Part shown: in pieces, positions 57,326-64,000 of the stretch
Layout of the letters: every line of letters begins with the position of its first letter
Position numbering within the stretch: position 1 is the stretch's first letter
NCBI GenBank assembly: GCA_031216915.1
Contig: CM062294.1
Coordinates: forward strand, 388,669,217-388,733,216
DNA from: Pictodentalium vernedei
Taxonomy: Eukaryota > Mollusca > Scaphopoda > Dentaliida > Dentaliidae
Direction of reading: 5' to 3'
Length of the DNA stretch: 64,000 bases
Made by a program: the position numbers and the translations under genes
Notes under the pieces: generated by a model
Seen by the model: the letters and a program-made list of their open reading frames with translations, nothing else
Told to the model about the DNA's origin: nothing
Databases searched by the model: none

Positions 57326-58036
57326 GGACCTGTGTAGACACTGCAAATGGGTTACATCATATTCTAGGTGAGGATAGATGACCATTCATCAGAAAGTTGT
57401 GTACCAAATCACCCTCCATCAGCTGTACATATAGGTTAATTGTACAGTCAAAACTCATTCCACACTGAGACAGTTGAATGACTATTTGTAAAAAGGTAAC
57501 CAGGTGTTACCCCCACTGAGAAAATGGATGAGATTGTAATTTTTCCCTCTGCTGCATTTGAATACAAAAACATTCTGTGTACACTGCATGCATCTGCCAT
57601 CAAACCAACTTGCAACTGAGTGACTGACAGATCAATTCATCAGGTGGAATCACGTTACCACAATTAATAAACTATACATATCATACACAAAAGAAGACTA
57701 CAGGAATTCAGTGTCATGTCATTGCAAGATATACAAAATCACAATTTAATGTTGGTTCTAGAGATGGGCAGTATTGGAATTTTAAGTTTGGTATCTGTTT
57801 CGGTTATTTTTAAGGGGGTGCTCCTTGGTATCGGTTTGGTATTTGGTATCTGACTTGCACAAGATTTGCTGATAGTACCAAAGGGGAATTCACATCACTC
57901 AGGACAATACAGAAAAAGTTGTTCATGCATCATTCTACCACAGCGCTACAAATGCCATTGCCAAGAGCTCAACAGTGGCATTCTTTTACAAAAACAAATC
58001 ATATCTACAGGAATTTTTCTAAGCAAACCTTAAGCT

Positions 58037-58508
58037 TTAAAGCCCTATTTCAGGCATATGCAATCTCAGAGAATGTGCCCTGACCATGCCATCTTCAATA
58101 CTTCAATAGACAAAGTACCTGTGCAGTGATTTCTAGACAAGTCTTGGCTGCCTATTAACCCTTTACCCAACGTAACGGCCAAAACCGGCCATCGCTATTC
58201 TCAAAAATCGCCAATTAATTTTCATTATTTTTTTCATTTTTTGTCTCAAAAACATAGGTTATGACCCCTCGTTGGAACGAGCTCGTCGAGCTCGTTCCAA
58301 CGAGGGGTCATAACCTATGTTTTTGAGACAAAAAATGAAAAAAATTAGTTATTCAAGAATTATTTTTGCAAGTGTCGTCTGCTTTTCACGTTAGGTAAAG
58401 GGTTAAGGCAACCAAGACTTGCCTAGAAATAACTGCTAAGCAGCTGGACATGTACAGATTGTAGTCTAGTGAGAAATCAGGACAATTTCTCAGGTCCCTG
58501 AGGGTTAA
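58037..58508. mobile_element. TTAA-type MITE (TTCTAGTCAAG subfamily) split by another MITE
   Basis: It opens TTAAAGCCCTATTTCAGGC and closes CCTGAGGGTTAA, homologous to 25295-25531. It is interrupted at TTAA in GGCTGCCTATTAAGGCAACC by the element at 58155-58406. Confidence 0.8.
58155..58406. mobile_element. TTAA-type MITE containing a perfect 119-bp hairpin
   Basis: TTAACCCTTTACCCAACG and CGTTAGGTAAAGGGTTAA border it. Positions 58227-58345 form exact 59-bp arms around a single T at 58286 (GAACGAGCTCG / CGAGCTCGTTC at the centre). It is near-identical to 47724-47966 and inserted into another MITE, so it is the youngest layer of the nest. Confidence 0.92.
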
Positions 58509-58721
58509 CAAAATGAAAAGAAAATTAGCCACTTCTTTCATCAAAATGAACCCTTCAACAGCTACCAAGTCTCAACAGGGTTTATAAATAGTGCAGAAAA
58601 ATCTGAAAATTCAAATTCAGACAATTTTGGTATTCAGTGATTGGATCGGTTGTTTTTCGGTATGCATATGATATTGGTATCGGTTTGGTTTTCCAGTATA
58701 TTGCCCATCTCTAGATGGTTC

Positions 58722-59906
58722 TATGAGCTTTTTCCAATGAGGGATTGAAACTTATGTTTTGGGGACAAATATTGGTAAAATAATTAACTGTGAATGATCA
58801 TTTTTTGTGGATAGTGTTGGTTAACCTTTTATCTAAAGAATTGGCTGCATCTATGACCGGGCCATCAGTAGACTGTTGCAAATATTACCACACTCGAATT
58901 GAAGATATTCAAAATTTTATGTTTTAAATGTAAGGTATAATTAGTTGATGTTCAATCGAACTTTGTTCACTGCGAGGTGCCAGCATTCCGACGCTCAATA
59001 AGGTACTATTGTTTTATTTGAACTACAAGCCGCCTAATATGTGACTCACACCCCACGTAGCAACCACGGTGGGCTGCTAATTATCTATAGAAAGTTTATC
59101 TCAGCTCCCAGCACTGAGACTTGCATCAGCATGTTTAATCTGGCGTTGGTAAATCAATTTCCTTGTTTACCACTATTAATTATTGTTCGCTAATTTGCAG
59201 TATTAGTAAAATTGTATGGTAGAATTAAATACTTTATTAAATATTATGAATATAAATGATATCTCAAATGTTCAATACCAACTTTGGAAGCACAAGTTAC
59301 TGACCATGTTATACGGATCTCGCAGCCTGGATTTAACGTTTTACATGTTATTGTTATTCTTGGAGATGTTTGCTGGACATTAATAAATATTATATGTGTC
59401 TTATATCATTTGGACATTCTTTGATCCCGTTGCATTCAATACGACGCCCCCCCCCCCCCCCCCCCCCCTGGTGACACATCCACCCACGTATCTTACACAC
59501 AGCGCAGGTGAAAAAAAATGTTCACTTCTCTACAAAACCAGATAGTGTGCCCCATCTTCAGGCTTGGCATTTTGTAAAATCTGCGAGAGCTAAAAAATCA
59601 CCTGTGCCGAACTTCTTCACGAGGCTGTCACATCGCTTGATTTTGTATTTGGGTCAACTTTATTATGTGCATGAATGTACTAAAAACGTACATGAACGTA
59701 CTAAAAATGCTGACTGAAACTCCCCATTTTGATTTTAAAATGTCTACAAAATTGTGTTGAATAGTCATTTGCATACGTTTTCAAACTTATTTGCCAACTT
59801 TTCAAGGTTAGATTTACATTTTTTTCATCTCCTGAGTGAATGTTCAAATGACATGGCCAGGCTTCCAAGAGATATTCTTCTTGCTTAATTAACATATGTC
59901 GATACC
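58722..59906. other. Low-repeat stretch, no supported gene
   Basis: No repeat family or coding domain was recognised. A C-run lies at 59446-59468. Near 59665-59705 GTACTAAAAACGTACATGAA-type sequence is repeated twice. Confidence 0.4.
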
Positions 59907-60155
59907 TTAACCCTTTACCTAACGAAATGCCTGCATCTGCCCGCGTAATATGCAAATTTGGCTGTTGAAAAAATTCAATTTTTCAAAATATTTCAACAAA
60001 ACCATATCATGTGACTCCTCATTGGAACGAGCTCATTGAGCTCATTCCAATGAGGGGTCATATGATATGGTTTTGTTGAAATTTTTTGAAAAATTTAAAA
60101 AAATTATATTTAAAATAATAAATTTCGATATCGTCTGCATTGGGTAAAGGGTTAA
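59907..60155. mobile_element. TTAA-type hairpin MITE, complete
   Basis: TTAACCCTTTACCTAACG and GCATTGGGTAAAGGGTTAA border the hairpin ATTTCAACAAAACCATATCA / TGATATGGTTTTGTTGAAAT around GAGCTCATTGAGCTC. The arms are almost intact. Confidence 0.87.
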
Positions 60156-60277
60156 TAGATAGTTCCGAGGTTTAGAATCACATCCAAAATAGCATGGTTT
60201 AATTTGTTTTTGAAGACTGATTCTATTCATCTTCTCCAAGTATCGAGTGCACCTACCATTGGGTTAAATGCGAGTGT

Positions 60278-60490
60278 TATTTATTTATTTACTGGGATTT
60301 TAACAACACTTTCGACAGCCAGAGTCACATCGTGTCAGACAGTTTTATGGGTGGAGGAAACCGGAGTACCTGGAGAGAACCACAGAGCAACAAGCAACAG
60401 TGAGCAACTGACAGGCTCCCCAACGTACTAACTCTGCACATGCAAGCTTAGCATTGGTTGAAGACAAGTGCACCATCGACATGCAGTTCG
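60278..60490 (-). mobile_element. tRNA-headed SINE (SINE1), 5'-truncated
   Basis: The minus strand has TTGCTCTGTGGTTCTCTCCA, CACCCATAAAACTGTCTGAC and the tail GTTGTTAAAATCCCAGTAAA. The tRNA-like head is absent. Confidence 0.7.
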
Positions 60491-61424
60491 CCTACTGGAG
60501 ATGGGAATGTTCAAGTATATCAGGCGTGGGATTATTTTCTGTTAAATTAAAGAAAAACTGAGGAGATTCTGACAGGGAATTCCTGTGCATTATTTTTAAA
60601 GATGAGTGTGACATCACACGTGTATCTGGTACATGTGTACCGCTGTGCAGCTCCAAGTCCCCAACTACTTTGTCTTCAAAATGATTTCCATGTACTGAAT
60701 AAAACCAATAAGTATGAAAAAAACAAAAATAATAATAATAATAAAAAAAAAACAACGAACAGAGACCTACAGGTATCTTAAAATCAATATAGTGTCGGTA
60801 ACCTCTGATTACCAGCTTTCCTTTTAAAACATAAGATAGGAAATCTCAGATAAACTTAATATGGGTAAGCGGGAGCTTGAAAGGAAATTGATGATATTTT
60901 TGGATTACTTACTCTTTGTGGAATTTATGTGGTCTCCTTAAATACCACTGGACTCTGCACAGCAGAATATATATATTTATTTCATCATTATCACTGCCTT
61001 CATCTTATTACGATGTTTGTGCTGGATTTATTCTCTTCAATAAATAAATAAATAAATGTGGACATGCTATCTGCCATGTTAATCTATCAGTATATAAAAG
61101 GAAAACCAAATTTCATTATTCACACCTGAGCTACAATTTGAAATGTTTTTACAGATGGACATTTTCTAAGTCAAACAAGTCCCATAACTTGGGCAAGAAA
61201 GTGCAGTCAGAAAATCCTTTTTCCCATGCTGGTCTGTCAGCACACCAAAGGACATGCAACAGCAATTATCTGCACTTGATCTACAAGGCAAAATGTTCAA
61301 CACACGCACTGATGGATGGAGGTCTCTACTAGATAACCCTGAATCCTTCTTTGAAGGTCAGAGGCATAATAATGAAATCAGACAATTTGTGTGAATAGTG
61401 CTTGATGGATATGGCCATTTTGTT
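60491..61424. other. No supported gene
   Basis: Microsatellite-like AATAAT (60727-60750) and short (AAAT)n near 61040-61057 occur. A plus-strand frame at 61138-61332 has no recognisable domain. Confidence 0.4.
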
Positions 61425-62053
61425 AACCCTTCGGATGCTAATGAAATCGGCACAATTTGATATTACCAAAATAATCAAATAAGCTTTTTGAATATTTCAT
61501 TTTTTATCCCTAAAAACATAACTCAAGAATATTCATTGGAATAAGCACATCGAGTTCATTGAAATAGGTGGTCATGAGCTATGTTTGGACAGAAAAATTT
61601 AATATTTTAACTGAATTGGCTTTGTGTGGGTGTGTGTGTGTGGAAGGGGGAGGGGGGGGGGGGGGGGGGGGGGGAGATCAGAGTTCCCACCACACATGCA
61701 CCCTAATTCAGCATATGACAAAGGGATTTATAAAATTGGTATGTAAATGTAATGTCATGCCAAGGCAAAAGAAACTCATCCAGTATGCCTGTCAAGATCA
61801 TATTAACTCTTTACCAAATAATGAATCGGCTGCATCCGTCTGCGTAATATGCAAATTCAGCAGTTGGAAAAATATTATTTTTTAAAATTAAACAAAAACC
61901 ATATCATGTGACCCCCTCATTGGAATGAGCTCGATGAGCTCATTCCAATGAAGGGTCACATGATCTGATTTTGATAAAATTTTTGGGAAAATTTGATAAA
62001 AATATATGAAATAAATTTTGATATCAGCTGCGTTGGCCAACGTAAATCGTTAA
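61425..62053. mobile_element. TTAA-type MITE fragment, G-rich tract, then a complete MITE
   Basis: 61425-61615 is the left half of a diverged MITE (TTAACCCTTCGGATGC, TTCATTGGAATAAGCACATC). A GT/G tract covers 61621-61675, with 61652-61675 almost all G. 61803-62053 is a complete MITE (TTAACTCTTTACC...CGTTAA) with hairpin ACCATATCATGTGACCCCCT around GAGCTCGATGAGCTC. Confidence 0.75.
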
Positions 62054-62602
62054 TGAGCTTGTCAGAATATTTGTCTACAGCTTTGGCATGACCATGCAAA
62101 TTATTTGTGAAAAATACTGGTCTCGAGCAGAAAATCAACAAACTACTTCCACCAAATGTTAAATTTGTTATCATCAACTGGTATGCCACAATAATTGTCA
62201 CCCACCCTGTAGTTATCTTACCAGGGAAAGATAAAATAAGTTACCCACATTCAAGTTTGTCTTCTCCCAACCCCAGATATCATCAACCCTTCCTACAAAT
62301 ATTTTTAACACAGTTACAGGCATGTACATTATTCAAAAAACAGGAGTAGCTTGATGAAATGGATTAGATTATAGTTTTGTCCACATATGATATTTTTTAA
62401 CAGAAGTGGCAAGCTGGGTAAAGATTCAGACAAGGTAAAAGCTCTAGTGATATGAAATATGCTTATTAAACTGAAGAAAGAGTTAAAGAAAATCAAAGTT
62501 GTACAAAAATGAGAACAGTTTTGTGAAAAGTCTTAAGTTCATATTTTGTACAGATATGCAAGGTGTGTTTTATTTGTTTTTGTATCTCAACATGCGATAT
62601 AT

Positions 62603-62832
62603 TTATTTATTTATTTATTGCTGTTTATGGTCACATACTTCTGCACAATGGCTAATCATGACCACAACATGGAGATAAAGTCAAGGTCAGTCAATCGTTT
62701 ATACCCCATGTTGCCTATTTTAGGGAACTTGCAGCCCAAGTATTAGTGACTGGGTCCTATTTTACCAGTGAAACAGAGCTTGTTTACCACAGTAAACAAG
62801 CACTGCTTCACTTCCCGGGGTTCCCACGGGGA
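62603..62832 (-). mobile_element. SINE2 copy, near full length
   Basis: Flanking ACATGCGATATAT (62590-62602) and ACATGCAATATAT (62833-62845) form a 13-bp target duplication with one substitution. On the minus strand the body runs CCCGGGAAGTGAAGCAGTGC to CATAAACAGCAATAAATAAA. The upstream 62054-62589 shows no gene. Confidence 0.85.
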
Positions 62833-62845
62833 ACATGCAATATAT

Positions 62846-63721
62846 GACTAGGCACTGAAACTAGGGTTCTCAAAGTACCGGCAGTACTGCAACAATCATT
62901 ACCAGTATGGTACTGATGATTGTACAGCAATACCAGTACCAGTAACAGAACTGACATGCATCCAATAACTAGACAGTTGTTAAGATAACATAAATGTGAT
63001 AATACTCCAATTCCTTGACAATTGATCACATTTCCAGGGTGTCAAAACAAAAGAGAATAATTGAGACATAATTATCACAAATAAGGCCCCACAAAGTAGA
63101 ACTTCTGATAATCAGGCCATTTTTTGTAAAATTTTATTTTATATTTTTGTAATTATTTCTTTGCCATTAAAAGTTCATGTTCTTGGTTTGTTTTATGTTT
63201 TGGGCCACATAATCTACAGAATAGCATGGGTGGGGAAGGGGGGGGGGGGAGGGGCAGAAAAAAATTGTGTGAACATAGGTGGGGGTGGGTGGGTGATCAA
63301 GTGCCCCAAAAATGTGTGTAAACAATCAATGTAATTTTTTTCCTTTTTCACTATTATGGCATCTTTTGTGTCCCATACAGTAACAAAATATCACCAATTG
63401 ACCATAAAAGCCTATTTAGAAGCATTATTAACAAAAGTAACCCCATTAATATGGAAAATATTGGAGAATTTCATCAAAAACTGACTTGAGGATGTGGGTG
63501 AGTGTCTGATATTGAACGGAAAAAAATTGTCTGACAATTTCTCCTAAAGTCAAGTAAAATATCCATTCACAACATAATTCATTCATATTTGAGGGTTTTT
63601 TTCATGGAATATTCTTTAAAATGAAGCATAGTATATATAATATTGTATAATGAGTCATAATAGCTAGGTGGGATTGGTTTTTCAAAATAATGAAAAAATT
63701 GAAAATAACTTTTATTTCAAC
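62846..63721. other. No supported gene; G-rich tract
   Basis: 62870-62945 is rich in GTACCAGTA/TACTGGTA-type motifs, weakly palindromic. 63236-63253 is a G-run within GGGGAGGGG-like sequence. Nothing coding is recognisable. Confidence 0.4.
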
Positions 63722-64000
63722 AAAAACAAGAGGCCAGAGGGGCCTTAATCGCTCACCTTCTGCCAAAGTGGTTCAAAGAAGTATTTGGGGTCACATTCAG
63801 TTAGACATGGTTCATCAACACTACAAAGGAATGAAGTCATGAGAGGCACAATTTATGGAAAAACACTAAGGAATGGATTTGAACAAACTGAACCTAACAT
63901 GTCCCCATGCTACCTCCCACCATCCCCACCCTGCCTCCAAACCCACCAGGGACTCAAATTGAACAAAGTGGAATCTGATCCCCCCTTCAGATGTTGTATA
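63722..64000. mobile_element. Left end of a tandem-core element, cut by the window edge
   Basis: AACAAGAGGCCAGAGGGGCC (hairpin) and GCTCACC open it. It shares GGTCACATTCAGTTAGACAT and ACACTAAGGAATGGATTTGA with the element at 54926-56481. It runs off the end of the window. Confidence 0.78.

Larger units (their letters stand above)
57759..58713. mobile_element. hAT-type element (955 bp) carrying two nested MITEs
   Basis: Termini TAGAGATGGGCAGTA and its inverted counterpart ATATTGCCCATCTCTA are typical of hAT elements. The flanking octamers GTTGGTTC (57751-57758) and GATGGTTC (58714-58721) are an 8-bp target duplication with one substitution. Subterminal GGTATCGGTTTGGTAT-like repeats lie at both ends. 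After removing the nested MITEs only about 480 bp remain, with no transposase. Confidence 0.82.

Overview
This is AT-rich eukaryotic nuclear DNA, most likely from a lophotrochozoan and probably a mollusc. There are no bacterial-style gene runs. Almost all of it is intronic or intergenic sequence packed with short non-autonomous transposable elements. The mollusc guess rests on many elements that carry a tandem core repeat of about 145-310 bp between fixed ends, an architecture described for bivalve 'pearl' elements and Helentron-associated elements. It also rests on SINEs with tRNA-like and 5S-rRNA-like heads. The species cannot be named from this sequence.

The only confident protein-coding content is two phase 1-1 exons on the minus strand. 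An LDL-receptor class A exon (9255-9398) is followed, after a 5.6-kb intron, by an EGF-like exon (3518-3649). Their residue patterns match LDLa2 and EGF1 at the N-terminus of LRP1. The gene therefore runs right to left: LDLa1 and the signal-peptide exon should lie at higher coordinates (none was recognised before 64,000), and EGF2 and the first beta-propeller below coordinate 1. If so, much of 9.4-64 kb may be upstream intron. One weak plus-strand terminal-exon candidate lies at 49160-49375.

Layout. 0-9 kb: AT-rich tandem repeat, a tandem-core element (943-2933), EGF exon, a second tandem-core element (3740-4850), a 5.0/6.2-kb duplication split by a 5S-derived SINE, another tandem-core element (7071-9184), LDLa exon. 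10-18 kb: a seven-unit 165-bp array, a Penelope-like inverted repeat and more tandem-core elements. 18-34 kb: many TTAA-flanked hairpin MITEs, SINEs of two families, pogo-like MITEs and a hAT element with a perfect 8-bp target duplication. 34-44 kb: a nested SINE pair, a 3.3-kb element whose ~145-bp units form a higher-order repeat, another tandem-core element, and a 310-bp-unit element interrupted by a transposon holding a 111-bp palindrome. 44-51 kb: SINEs, MITEs, a long-TIR element. 51-57 kb: three more tandem-core elements with long poly-C runs. 57-64 kb: a three-level nest (MITE in MITE in hAT), more MITEs and SINEs, and the left end of another tandem-core element cut by the window edge.

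The elements do not work together as a pathway. What the window records is the layered insertion history of a large intron: target-site duplications, one paralogous empty site and several nested insertions give relative dates. Coordinates of old repeats are approximate (tens of bases); exon, SINE-TSD, hAT and palindrome boundaries were read base by base.
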